From Bacillota bacterium (GTDB lineage Bacteria; Bacillota; Clostridia; Lachnospirales; Lachnospiraceae): 64,000 bases of DNA. A program made the translations under genes and the position numbers. Location: positions 62,001 to 126,000 of the forward strand of contig JAEZZQ010000015.1 in NCBI GenBank assembly GCA_023442465.1, in the 5' to 3' direction. Below, piece by piece: positions 51,848-60,353 of the stretch; within the stretch, counting starts at the first letter, position 1, and each line of letters opens with the position of its first letter. Under the pieces are notes generated by a model. It was given only the letters and a program-made list of their open reading frames with translations, made no database searches and was not told the origin of the DNA.

Positions 51848-52096
51848 TTGTGAGAGCTTTTCTTCGGCAGCCTTTGGGTTCTGTTCCTGCGCGTACGGTT
51901 CGGATTTTCTAAATGAAGCCTGTTTGGGTTGTGGTGATGGACGGGGCGGCAGCAAAGTGCATCCATGCACTGTGCTGCCTAAACGCCGCGTCCTTGCGGC
52001 GTTTGCCCTGGGTGTTTCGGGCTTCATTAAGAAAATCTGAGCCGTGTGCTTAACGGAACAGAACCCAAAACTGCCGAAGAAAGGCTCCTGCTACGT
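51848..52096. repeat. Long branched-hairpin element, copy B
   Basis: Same layout as copy A at 38136. Stems: GAGAGCTTTTCTTCGGCAG with CTGCCGAAGAAAGGCTC; TTTGGGTTCTGTTCC with GGAACAGAACCCAAA (perfect); GATTTTC with GAAAATC; ATGAAGCC with GGCTTCAT; tip hairpins GGCAGCA-aa-GTGCAT/ATGCAC-tg-TGCTGCC and AAACGCCGC/GCGGCGTTT. Many differences from copy A fall on both sides of a stem and keep pairing. Open frames crossing it on either strand are by-products. Confidence 0.8.
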
Positions 52097-52160
52097 TATG
52101 AGTTTACACACGAAAGTGCTGTGGTGGGAATGGAGTGTAGGGGAGATATAGAAGTAAGAG

Positions 52161-52308
52161 GTTACTGTTCACACAGTAGCTTAACACTTGCTGTTGAACT
52201 ACGTAAGAACGTGATTCAAGAGATGAATTCTGCTTCGCAGAGCGAATTTACATGCAAAATTTTTGCATTGCAGAAATTATGTGTTGCTGAGAACGGAGTG
52301 AACAGTAA
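52161..52308 (+). mobile_element. 133-bp element family, copy 6 (148-bp variant)
   Basis: Left terminus GTTACTGTTCAC is intact; the right ends GTGAACAGTAA, with the last base changed. About 15 extra bases (CAAAATTTTTGCATTG) sit in the second arm, as in copy 2. No clear target duplication. It lies 65 bp after hairpin element B. The remaining bases up to pgeF (52309-52417) are C-poor and show nothing else. Confidence 0.8.
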
Positions 52309-52417
52309 GGGGATATAAGAGTAGATGGATTATGCAAGTAAGTGTAAAGTGATAGAATGAATATAGTAAATAGAATTAGAAGTACGGTGATAGTTTGAAA
52401 GATGGAGAATACAGGAT

Positions 52418-53269
52418 ATGGAGATTAAGAGAGTTGACGGCGGGGAGGTTGTCAGGAGGAATTGGTTTGGGGAAGTGGAGTATTTGACATTTCCGGGCAT
52501 TGAGGAGACGGGGATTGTGAGGCATTTATTTTCTACCCGGGTAGGGGGAGTCAGTGAGGGGATGTTTGCTTCGATGAATTTGAGCTATACGAGGGGCGAT
52601 GAGAAGGATGCTGTGGATGAGAACTTTGCCAGGGTAGCCAGGATACTGGGAAGAAGGGCGGAGGATTTTGTTTTTTCGGATCAGACTCATACGACGAACG
52701 TTAGGAGGGTGACGGCGAAGGATAGGGGGAAGGGGCTTGTTCGGGAGAAGGATTATGCGGATGTGGATGGTCTGATTACGGATGAGCCGGGAATTGTGCT
52801 ATCTACTTTTTATGCGGATTGTGTGCCGCTGTTTTTTGTGGATACGGTTCATAAGGCAATTGGACTTTCCCACTCGGGGTGGAAAGGGACTGTGAATAGG
52901 ATGGGGGAGCGTACTCTTGCGGAGATGAAACGGGAGTTCGGAACAGAATCTAAGGATGTGACGGCGGCAATAGGGCCGTCTATTTGTGGTAAGTGCTATG
53001 AGGTGGATGGCGATGTGGCGGAGCAGTTTGCGGCGGTTTTTGAAGGCGAAGCATTAACTGATATTTTGGTTAAGAAAGAAAATGGGAAGTATCTGCTTGA
53101 CTTGTGGAAGGCAAATTTTTATGTGCTGACGCAGGCAGGAGTTCCGAAAGAGAAGATTTCGGTTACGGATATATGTACCTGTTGTAACCCGGATTATCTT
53201 TTTTCCCATAGAGCCAGCAAGGGAAAAAGGGGGAATCTGGGGGCTTTTTTAAGCTTGTGCCCGACTTAA
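52418..53269 (+). CDS. pgeF: PgeF/YlmD family (laccase-domain) purine nucleoside enzyme
   Basis: 283 residues. The family's metal site is visible in QTHTTNV, FYADCVPLFF and HSGWKGTVNRMGE, with CTCCNPDYLFSHRAS near the end. Members are now known as purine nucleoside phosphorylase/adenosine deaminase enzymes, and in some bacteria they edit misincorporated peptidoglycan residues. Codon use shows the same excess of G and T over C as rimM. It has only a modest SD and is probably a single transcription unit. Confidence 0.92.
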   Translation: MEIKRVDGGEVVRRNWFGEVEYLTFPGIEETGIVRHLFSTRVGGVSEGMFASMNLSYTRGDEKDAVDENFARVARILGRRAEDFVFSDQTHTTNVRRVTAKDRGKGLVREKDYADVDGLITDEPGIVLSTFYADCVPLFFVDTVHKAIGLSHSGWKGTVNRMGERTLAEMKREFGTESKDVTAAIGPSICGKCYEVDGDVAEQFAAVFEGEALTDILVKKENGKYLLDLWKANFYVLTQAGVPKEKISVTDICTCCNPDYLFSHRASKGKRGNLGAFLSLCPT

Positions 53270-53344
53270 GAAAATCTTAAATAATTTCCTATATGTCCCT
53301 TAAAAAATATATGGTTAGATGAAGAACGGAGAGAGGATTTTACT

Positions 53345-54037
53345 ATGGCGAATGTATTAGTGTGCGACGACGATAAAGCGATTGTGGATGCAATTGAAAT
53401 TTATCTTATGCAGGAGGGTTATCATGTGCTGAAGGCATATGATGGGGAGCAGGCAATCAAGGTGCTCAAAGATAATAATGTGCACCTGCTCATTATTGAC
53501 ATTATGATGCCAAAGCTGGACGGAATTCATGCTACTTTGAAAATAAGAGAATACAGCAGTATACCCATTATCATTCTATCGGCTAAATCGGAGGATTCGG
53601 ATAAAATTCTGGGACTCAATATCGGGGCGGACGATTATGTAACGAAACCGTTTAATCCTCTGGAGCTGGTAGCGAGGGTGAAGTCTAATCTGCGCCGCTA
53701 TACGACCTTGGGGAATCTGAATAGAGAAAATAATGCGTTATTCAGCGTAGGCGGTCTGTGCATCAATGATGAAACAAAAGAGGTGACCGTGGATGGAGAT
53801 GGTGTGAAGCTGACGCCGATAGAATATAATATTTTGTTGCTTTTAGTAAAAAATCAAGGGAGGGTTTTTTCCATCGATCAGATTTACGAAAGCATATGGA
53901 ATGAGGAAGCTATCGGTGCCGACAATACGGTGGCCGTTCATATAAGACATATCAGGGAAAAAATAGAAATTAATCCGAAGGAGCCACGCTATTTAAAGGT
54001 AGTTTGGGGCGTAGGCTATAAAATTGAAAAACAATGA
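53345..54037 (+). CDS. OmpR/PhoB-family response regulator
   Basis: 230 residues. The receiver domain has acidic pocket Asp8-Asp10, phospho-acceptor Asp52 (LLIIDIMMPKLDG) and the Lys in YVTKPFNP; a C-terminal winged helix (LTPIEYNILLLLVKNQGRVF, VAVHIRHIREKI) binds DNA. It pairs with the histidine kinase 50 bp downstream. A short dyad TTAAGA-aaa-TCTTAA at 53266-53280 lies upstream, overlapping the end of pgeF, and could be an operator. Confidence 0.95.
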   Translation: MANVLVCDDDKAIVDAIEIYLMQEGYHVLKAYDGEQAIKVLKDNNVHLLIIDIMMPKLDGIHATLKIREYSSIPIIILSAKSEDSDKILGLNIGADDYVTKPFNPLELVARVKSNLRRYTTLGNLNRENNALFSVGGLCINDETKEVTVDGDGVKLTPIEYNILLLLVKNQGRVFSIDQIYESIWNEEAIGADNTVAVHIRHIREKIEINPKEPRYLKVVWGVGYKIEKQ

Positions 54038-54087
54038 TTTTTACAGAGATAGAGACTGCCGGATGTGAAAAGGAGTAGGGGGCAAGG

Positions 54088-56592
54088 ATGAAAAAAAAGG
54101 TACCAGGGAAGAAGCTTGGAGGTTTTTTACATATACTACAGCATATTTTGATTGTTTCTGCGGCGATAGCTGTTTTGGTAGTGGTAACGGGCTCGAGTGT
54201 AATGATAAAGGGTGTGGACGGCAACTACAGCTATAGCATGGATGCGGATGAAAAGGGAAAGTTGTATGAGGATTCCTTTTTATTCAATTATATATTCGGC
54301 AGAGGTATTGCGGACGTAGCCCGCATAGGTGCGATCAGAAGCCAGATGGAGACGGATGGCAGGTTCAACGGTAACAAGGAAATTGACGTGACTACATTCT
54401 ATTACCGTTTTGAAGGGGTGCCGAGCCGGTATGTGACGGCGAAGTATCGTTTGGAGGATTTGATCAAATGGGCGCAGTACGGCTTTGAGCACGAAGAGCA
54501 ATGGATGAGCGGGGAGCAGGTGGATGAGTTCCTAAACCGCATGACTACCTATACCAAGATTGACTACAGCCTTGGGAACCTTCAGGGAAATATCAGCACT
54601 CCTTTTAACTCCGATATCGAGGAAAGTACGGAGGTGTACAGTGTATCGGCAAACGGGCTGGGGGATAGTGAGAGCTTTTACAGGGACGATACAAGTGCCA
54701 CGATCCTGGTTAACCGCTATCAGACTGTGGAAGGAAAAAATATAGAGAATTATACCGGAACGTGGAATGATTATTATGATTTGTGCAGCTACGTGGAGAG
54801 TACAGCTTCGGAATTGAATTCCAATTATCAGAATTATTTTACGTACAATGATTTTTATGATTTGGAGAATTCCAATCTTAGATATTATATAATCAAAACG
54901 ATCGGAGACCGTCAGGAGGTTTATACCAATCTCGAAGTTTCCGGCTTGTCGGAAAAGGAAGTGGCCCAGGAGTTTTCCCGTTTTGGGAGGTTTCTCTACT
55001 TCAGTCCTGCCGATATGGAATATACTACGGATACGCTGGTAACGGAAGAGACGGTGCGTCATGTGTTCAATTCCTACGAATATGCTTATCCGGAAACGAT
55101 AAAGGTGTGGATCGGCGTAGATACCGACTATCCGGCAAACGATGTATATATTCAGGGCTTGAATGGATATACCAGCTATATACCTTATTACTGGCAGATA
55201 ATCGGCTTTGCAGCCACGTCTATTGCTCTCTATCTGGTTCTGTTTATCTTTTTGACTGTTGTAGCAGGCCGTGTCAGAGATGAGGAAGGAAATGTAGCCA
55301 TCCGGTTGCAGAAAATCGATGTTATCCCTACGGAGCTTTCGGTGCTTGGCACGATTGTTTTAATAGGGGGTATTATCATAGCTCTCACATATATCTATGA
55401 TTCCATGTCTTTTGAGTACTATTATACTACATGGTTTAAGGTGACGGCGGGCGCTGTGGTACTGATTTGTGAACTATTGTTCACGGAATTTTATTATAGC
55501 ATGGTGCGCAGGCTGAAGGCAGATAATCTCTGGGCAGAAAGCCTTACCTGCAAGGGTATCGCAAAGGGTAAAAGGCTTGTTTGGAATCTATATGATAATG
55601 GAACGGTCATCATAAAGACCTGGGTTCCGTATGTGGTGTTTGTGGCTGTGAATCTTTTGCTTTTTCTGCTCGGAATGAAAGGAATTGTTGCAGCCCTATG
55701 TGCCGATACCGCTTTTGGCATTCTCATTTACCGTAATACGAAGAGCAGACAGAAAATTGTAGAAGCCATCAAAAAGATAAAAGACGGTGATTTGAAATTC
55801 AAGGTGGATGAAACGGGTCTCCATGGCGACAACCTGGTGTTGGCGCAGGCGGTAAACAGCATCGGAGAGGGAATCCGCACGGCTGTGGAAACGAGCATGA
55901 AAGACGAGCGGCTAAAGGCGGACTTGATTACCAACGTATCCCATGATATCAAAACTCCCCTTACCTCCATCATCAATTACGTGGATTTAATTAAGAGGGA
56001 GAATATTGAAAATGAGAAGGTGCAAGGATATGTGGAGGTTCTGGATTCCAAATCCCAGCGGCTAAAGCAGCTCACCGATGATTTGGTAGAAGCTTCCAAG
56101 ATTTCTTCCGGCAATATTTCCTTGGAATGGGAGAGAATCAATCTCGTAGAACTGGTCAATCAAACGATTGGAGAATTCTCGGAGAAGTTTGAGCAAAAGC
56201 GTTTAACTCCCGTGCTGAGCACGCCGGGCCATACGATGTATATAGAGGCGGACAGCAGAAGGATATGGAGGGTCGTTGAAAATTTGCTCAACAACATCTT
56301 CAAGTACGCGCTGGAGGGTACGAGAATATATATGGATATCACGGAACGGACCGGCGAAGATGGGGAGAAATATGTGGAATTTGCGATAAAAAATATTTCT
56401 GCACAGCCCCTTAACGTCAACGCGGACGAATTGACCGAGCGCTTTATCAGAGGAGATGTGGCACGAAGCACGGAGGGAAGCGGTCTGGGTTTATCTATTG
56501 CAAAGAATCTGACGGAAGCGCAGAAGGGAAAGTTTGAAATACAGTTGGACGGCGATTTGTTTAAGGCGATCTTAACGTTTCCGCTATTATGA
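54088..56592 (+). CDS. Sensor histidine kinase with large extracellular domain
   Basis: 834 residues. Membrane helix ~15-35, an extracellular domain of about 335 residues, then several membrane helices (~372-395, ~420-440, ~452-475, ~520-555), a HAMP-like stretch (IKKIKDGDLKFKVDE), HisKA with phospho-His619 (VSHDIKTPLTSII), and an ATPase domain (NLLNNIFKYALEG, GSGLGLSIAKNL). The many-helix sensor and long ectodomain are unusual; the signal is unknown. It phosphorylates the regulator encoded just before. Confidence 0.93.
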   Translation: MKKKVPGKKLGGFLHILQHILIVSAAIAVLVVVTGSSVMIKGVDGNYSYSMDADEKGKLYEDSFLFNYIFGRGIADVARIGAIRSQMETDGRFNGNKEIDVTTFYYRFEGVPSRYVTAKYRLEDLIKWAQYGFEHEEQWMSGEQVDEFLNRMTTYTKIDYSLGNLQGNISTPFNSDIEESTEVYSVSANGLGDSESFYRDDTSATILVNRYQTVEGKNIENYTGTWNDYYDLCSYVESTASELNSNYQNYFTYNDFYDLENSNLRYYIIKTIGDRQEVYTNLEVSGLSEKEVAQEFSRFGRFLYFSPADMEYTTDTLVTEETVRHVFNSYEYAYPETIKVWIGVDTDYPANDVYIQGLNGYTSYIPYYWQIIGFAATSIALYLVLFIFLTVVAGRVRDEEGNVAIRLQKIDVIPTELSVLGTIVLIGGIIIALTYIYDSMSFEYYYTTWFKVTAGAVVLICELLFTEFYYSMVRRLKADNLWAESLTCKGIAKGKRLVWNLYDNGTVIIKTWVPYVVFVAVNLLLFLLGMKGIVAALCADTAFGILIYRNTKSRQKIVEAIKKIKDGDLKFKVDETGLHGDNLVLAQAVNSIGEGIRTAVETSMKDERLKADLITNVSHDIKTPLTSIINYVDLIKRENIENEKVQGYVEVLDSKSQRLKQLTDDLVEASKISSGNISLEWERINLVELVNQTIGEFSEKFEQKRLTPVLSTPGHTMYIEADSRRIWRVVENLLNNIFKYALEGTRIYMDITERTGEDGEKYVEFAIKNISAQPLNVNADELTERFIRGDVARSTEGSGLGLSIAKNLTEAQKGKFEIQLDGDLFKAILTFPLL

Positions 56593-56611
56593 GAATCGGT
56601 AAAAGGAACTA

Positions 56612-56694
56612 AAAAAGCCTCTGCTCCATAAAAATGATACATCATTAAAATATGAATTGATTTTAATGTAGTCATTCTATGGAGAGGGGCTTTT
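56612..56694. terminator. Bidirectional terminator between the histidine kinase and prs genes
   Basis: A long stem AAAAGCC-CTCCATA with TATGGAG-GGGGCTTTT, capped by CATTAAAA/TTTTAATG, with T-runs at the end on both strands. It serves the convergent kinase and prs genes. Confidence 0.8.
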
Positions 56695-56727
56695 CATATG
56701 ATGAAAGCACACTTTAAGCCGCAGCTA

Positions 56728-57915
56728 TTACAGAGGCAATTCTTCACGGTTATTGTACCTGAAAAGTAAATCCTGAATCTTATCCGTAGGAGTATGCACG
56801 TTGGACATAGAGGAATCGTGATTCATGAAGTCGATGATGGATGCTAAAAATTTACTCATTTCCGCTTCCACATAATAAGGCCTGCTTAACAGTTCCGGAG
56901 GCTGGTAGGTGAGGTTGGTTGTAACGATCTTGTCGAAATAGCACTTTTCATAAGCCTCGTCGAAGGCGTCCATCCCGTCGGTAAACAAACCAAAGGTGCA
57001 GCAGATGAATACACGCTTTGCGTTCATGGATTTGAGCTGTTTCGCGGTGTCGATCATGCTTCCGCCGGAGGAAATCATATCGTCAATGATGATCACGTCT
57101 TTTCCGTCAATATTTTCCCCTAAAAACTCATGGGCTACGATAGGATTCTTGCCGTTTATGATGGTAGAGTAGTCACGGCGCTTATAGAACATACCGGTAT
57201 CCACACCTAAAACGTTAGCAAAATATACGGCGCGGTCGAGCGCGCCCTCATCGGGACTGATGACGATCGTATGATATTTATCGATGATGAGGTCCTCTTC
57301 CGTGCGCAGGAGAGCCCTTACGAACTGGTAAGGCGGCGTGAAATTATCGAAGCCGGAAAGTGGCGCCGCATTTTGCACACGTGGATCGTGAGCGTCGAAG
57401 GTAATGAAATTGGACACGCCCATATTGGTCAATTCCTCGATAGCATAAGCACAGTCGAGAGATTCACGGCCATTTCTCTTATGCTGCCTGCCTTCATAAA
57501 GGAAGGGCATTATGACGTTAATTCGGTGGGCCTTTCCGTTAGCGGCAGAAATAAGTCTTTTCAAGTCCTGATAATGGTCGTCGGGGGACTTATGATTGAT
57601 ATAACCGTTCATTTTATAGGTAATGCTGTGATTGCATACGTCCGTGATGATGAATAAATCCTTGCCGCGGATCGATTCGTTTAAAACGGCTTTCCCTTCG
57701 CCGGTACCGAAGCGCGGACAAACCGCACTGGTCAAATAATTATCCTCGGTATAGCCTTGAAATGCCGGATCGTTCTTGGCAAGATTATTTACACTTCGGC
57801 GAAACTCTACGAGATAACGGTTGACGCTGTCTGCGAGCTTTATCGCAGAATCAGCTGCCATAATTTTTAAAGGGGCAACCGGAATGGCCGATTCTAGTTC
57901 ACGTAAATTAGGCAT
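56728..57915 (-). CDS. prs: Ribose-phosphate pyrophosphokinase (PRPP synthetase)
   Basis: 395 residues on the reverse strand; ATG at 57915 follows GGAGG by 5 nt, while ATG 57939 would add eight residues containing the SD. PRPP-binding loop VIIIDDMISSGGSMIDTAKQ is intact, with YKRRDYSTIINGK before it. It is about 80 residues longer than classic Prs (~315), with an extended N-terminus. It makes PRPP from ribose-5-phosphate and ATP for nucleotide, His and Trp synthesis. Confidence 0.93.
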   Translation of the reverse strand: MPNLRELESAIPVAPLKIMAADSAIKLADSVNRYLVEFRRSVNNLAKNDPAFQGYTEDNYLTSAVCPRFGTGEGKAVLNESIRGKDLFIITDVCNHSITYKMNGYINHKSPDDHYQDLKRLISAANGKAHRINVIMPFLYEGRQHKRNGRESLDCAYAIEELTNMGVSNFITFDAHDPRVQNAAPLSGFDNFTPPYQFVRALLRTEEDLIIDKYHTIVISPDEGALDRAVYFANVLGVDTGMFYKRRDYSTIINGKNPIVAHEFLGENIDGKDVIIIDDMISSGGSMIDTAKQLKSMNAKRVFICCTFGLFTDGMDAFDEAYEKCYFDKIVTTNLTYQPPELLSRPYYVEAEMSKFLASIIDFMNHDSSMSNVHTPTDKIQDLLFRYNNREELPL

Positions 57916-58033
57916 AATAACCTCCAATTGTACTTTCATAAAATAAATCCTATCCTATTTTATAGCATTCCGGTAGTGACACGTCAAGGAAATTCTAGTA
58001 AAATAGGTAGATAAAGGAGTAATGATATGACGG

Positions 58034-58166
58034 GTTACTGTTCACACAGTAGCTTGACACTTACTGCTAAGCTACGTAAGAACGTGATACAAGAGATGAT
58101 TTCTGCTTCGCGGAGCGAATTTAAATGCAGAAATCATACGTTACTGAGAACGGAGTGAACAGTAAC
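58034..58166 (+). mobile_element. 133-bp MITE-like element, copy 7, with perfect 8-bp target duplication
   Basis: Full length with intact termini and both arms. It is flanked by TATGACGG at 58026-58033 and again at 58167-58174, a perfect 8-bp direct repeat. The repeat contains an ATG: before insertion, AAAGGAG (58013-58019) stood 7 nt upstream of that ATG and of the small frame now at 58168. The element therefore separated a ribosome binding site from its gene. The left ATG now opens a 43-codon frame (58027-58158) inside the element. Confidence 0.93.
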
Positions 58167-58167
58167 T

Positions 58168-58275
58168 ATGACGGTGATGGACTTGGAAAGGGCTTTACAA
58201 GTAAAGATAGATATTGTAAAATCAAGCGGACGCGACATTGCAGACGCGCTGTTAAACATTAGTTTGAACGCCTGA
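58168..58275 (+). pseudogene. Small open frame cut from its ribosome binding site by the mobile element
   Basis: 35 codons encoding an amphipathic peptide (MTVMDLERALQVKIDIVK...) that I do not recognise. Its original SD AAAGGAG is at 58013, now 133 bp + 8 bp further upstream than before because of element copy 7. The nearest GGAG now lies inside the element, 12-13 nt before the ATG, so weak translation is still possible. It may be a small protein gene, a leader peptide of der, or the start of a decayed longer gene. Confidence 0.4.
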
Positions 58276-58306
58276 GAGGTGCAGGCAGGTATAGGTTCGC
58301 AGTTAC

Positions 58307-58351
58307 AGTCCGGCATTTGACCGGACTTTGGAAGGAGCAAGGTTAATAAAA
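58307..58351 (+). promoter_or_regulatory. Hairpin leader with long Shine-Dalgarno spacing before der
   Basis: The perfect hairpin AGTCCGG-catttga-CCGGACT (58307-58327) leads into TTGGAAGGAGCAAGGTTAA. AGGAG is 14 nt from the ATG. It shares ACTTTGRAAGGAGCA and GGTTA with the leaders at 14829 and 51099. Confidence 0.55.
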
Positions 58352-59689
58352 ATGGGAAAAAGAAAAACCAAGCCTATCGTGGCCGTAGTAGGAAGGCCGA
58401 ATGTAGGGAAATCCACACTGTTCAACGTGCTGGCTGGAGAAATGATTTCAATTGTAAAGGATACGCCGGGAATTACCCGGGATAGGATATATGCGGACGT
58501 CTCATGGCTGGATATGTCGTTTACGTTGATCGATACAGGCGGTATCGAGCCGGACAGTAAGGACGTTATATTGTCTCAGATGAGAGAACAGGCAGAAATA
58601 GCTATCGAGACTGCGGACGTTATCCTTTTTATGGTGGACGTAAAGCAAGGGCTGGTGGATGCGGACGCGAAAGTGGCGGACATGCTCAGAAAGTCGAAAA
58701 AGCCTATCGTGCTCGTGGTAAATAAGGTGGATCATGCAGAAAAATACATGGCGGATGTATATGAGTTCTATAATATGGGAATCGGCGATCCGCATCCGAT
58801 TTCTGCGGCAAATCGTACGGGAATCGGCGATATGCTGGATGTGGTGACCTCTTATTTCGACAAGACCGTCTCGGCAGAGGAAGAGGATGAACGTATTAAG
58901 GTGGCCATCGTAGGAAAGCCCAACGTGGGTAAGTCCTCTATTATTAATAGATTGGTAGGGGAGAACCGGGTTATCGTATCGGATATTGCAGGAACGACGA
59001 GAGATGCTATCGATACGGATATAAGATATAACGGTAAAGATTATGTTTTTATCGATACTGCGGGGCTTCGAAAGAAGAATAAGATAAAGGAAGAACTGGA
59101 GCGGTATATGATCGTTCGTACGGTCAGCGCTGTGGAGAGGGCGGACATTGCGGTGTTAGTCATCGATGCAGTGGAGGGCGTGACGGAGCAGGATGCCAAA
59201 ATTGCGGGCATTGCCCATGAAAGAGGCAAGGCGGTTATTATTGCCGTAAACAAATGGGATGCCATCGAGAAGGATAACAAGACAGTGAATAAGTTTACGA
59301 ATAAGGTAAGAGAGGTATTATCTTTCATGTCTTATGCGGAAATCATCTTCATTTCAGCGGTAACCGGCCAGAGGCTTCCGAAGCTTTACGAGACGATAGA
59401 TATTGTAAATGAGAACCATTCCATGCGAATATCTACCGGAGTGCTGAATGAAATTATGGCAGAGGCCGTAGCGTTACAGCAGCCTCCTTCGGATAAGGGA
59501 AAGCGTCTGCGCTTGTATTACATTACTCAGGTGGCTGTAAAGCCCCCAACTTTTGTTATTTTTGTAAATGACAAGGAATTAATGCACTTCTCCTACACTC
59601 GTTATATCGAGAACAAGATAAGGGAAGCGTTCGGATTCAGAGGCACTCCTTTAAAATTTATTATCAGAGAAAGAAAGGAAAATCAGTGA
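58352..59689 (+). CDS. der: Ribosome biogenesis GTPase Der (EngA)
   Basis: 445 residues; ATG at 58352 follows the GGAAGGAG leader, and a GTG/TTG-type start at 58328 would lie inside the hairpin-SD region. Two tandem GTPase domains: GRPNVGKSTLFN, DTGGIE, NKVDHAE, then GKPNVGKSSIIN, DTAGLRKK, NKWDAIE; a C-terminal KH-like domain follows (~355-445). It is required for 50S assembly. plsY follows by one base. Confidence 0.97.
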   Translation: MGKRKTKPIVAVVGRPNVGKSTLFNVLAGEMISIVKDTPGITRDRIYADVSWLDMSFTLIDTGGIEPDSKDVILSQMREQAEIAIETADVILFMVDVKQGLVDADAKVADMLRKSKKPIVLVVNKVDHAEKYMADVYEFYNMGIGDPHPISAANRTGIGDMLDVVTSYFDKTVSAEEEDERIKVAIVGKPNVGKSSIINRLVGENRVIVSDIAGTTRDAIDTDIRYNGKDYVFIDTAGLRKKNKIKEELERYMIVRTVSAVERADIAVLVIDAVEGVTEQDAKIAGIAHERGKAVIIAVNKWDAIEKDNKTVNKFTNKVREVLSFMSYAEIIFISAVTGQRLPKLYETIDIVNENHSMRISTGVLNEIMAEAVALQQPPSDKGKRLRLYYITQVAVKPPTFVIFVNDKELMHFSYTRYIENKIREAFGFRGTPLKFIIRERKENQ

Positions 59690-59690
59690 A

Positions 59691-60332
59691 ATGGAACGAA
59701 TCGTATGTTTGGTAATCGGGTATTTGTTCGGACTGTTTCAGACAGCCTATATTTACGGTAAAATGAAAGGTATCGACATAAGGCAGCACGGCAGCGGGAA
59801 TGCGGGAACGACCAATACGTTAAGAGTACTTGGCACAAAGGCAGGCCTGATTGTTTTTGCGGGAGATGTGCTCAAATGTATTGTCGCAGTGGTGATCTGT
59901 ACGCTGTTGTTTGGGAAATCCCACCCGGATATGGTATATCTGCTGAAAATGTATGCAGCGGCGGGAGCGATACTGGGACATAATTTTCCTTTTTATTTGA
60001 ATTTCAAGGGAGGAAAGGGCATCGCGGCAACAGCGGGACTTATTTTATCCTTTCATCCTACCTTCCTGCCGGTAGGTGTTATTATGTTTTTTGGCGCGTT
60101 TCTGCTCACTCATTACGTATCTTTAGGCTCCCTTCTGGTATATGCCGCATTCATCATCCAAATTGTGGTATCCGGGCAATTAGGACTGTTTGAGGGCATG
60201 ACGCAGGCGGAGCTGATCGAAATGTATATGATCGCGTTATTTTTAACGATAATGGCATACTATAAGCATTGGGAAAATATAAAGCGTCTTATAAAAGGGG
60301 AAGAGAGAAAAACATATCTTTTTAAAAAATAA
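59691..60332 (+). CDS. plsY: Glycerol-3-phosphate acyltransferase PlsY
   Basis: 213 residues with five or six membrane helices. The family motifs are the glycine-rich HGSGNAGTTNTLRVLG, GHNFPFYLNFKGGKGIAA and a later loop. It transfers acyl groups from acyl phosphate (made by PlsX, encoded at 24276) to glycerol-3-phosphate, giving lysophosphatidic acid. Its start is one base after the der stop, so the two are coupled. gpsA, which makes the acceptor substrate, follows. Confidence 0.95.
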   Translation: MERIVCLVIGYLFGLFQTAYIYGKMKGIDIRQHGSGNAGTTNTLRVLGTKAGLIVFAGDVLKCIVAVVICTLLFGKSHPDMVYLLKMYAAAGAILGHNFPFYLNFKGGKGIAATAGLILSFHPTFLPVGVIMFFGAFLLTHYVSLGSLLVYAAFIIQIVVSGQLGLFEGMTQAELIEMYMIALFLTIMAYYKHWENIKRLIKGEERKTYLFKK

Positions 60333-60353
60333 TAATGTGTTGGAGGAAGAGGA

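Noticed and set aside
51770..52040. Overlapping open frames on both strands, and a similar one at 38142-38336
   Set aside because: They translate the hairpin element; the shared RANAART-type peptide between the two copies reflects the DNA repeat, not a protein family.
52046..52318. 90-codon open frame on the + strand
   Set aside because: It runs across the end of hairpin element B and the whole of mobile-element copy 6, has no ribosome binding site, and its peptide is simply the translated repeats.
23122..58166. Repeated 133-bp units considered as a CRISPR array or ribosomal leader RNA
   Set aside because: Copies are dispersed, not regularly spaced, lie in both orientations, and have target duplications, which fits a mobile repeat.
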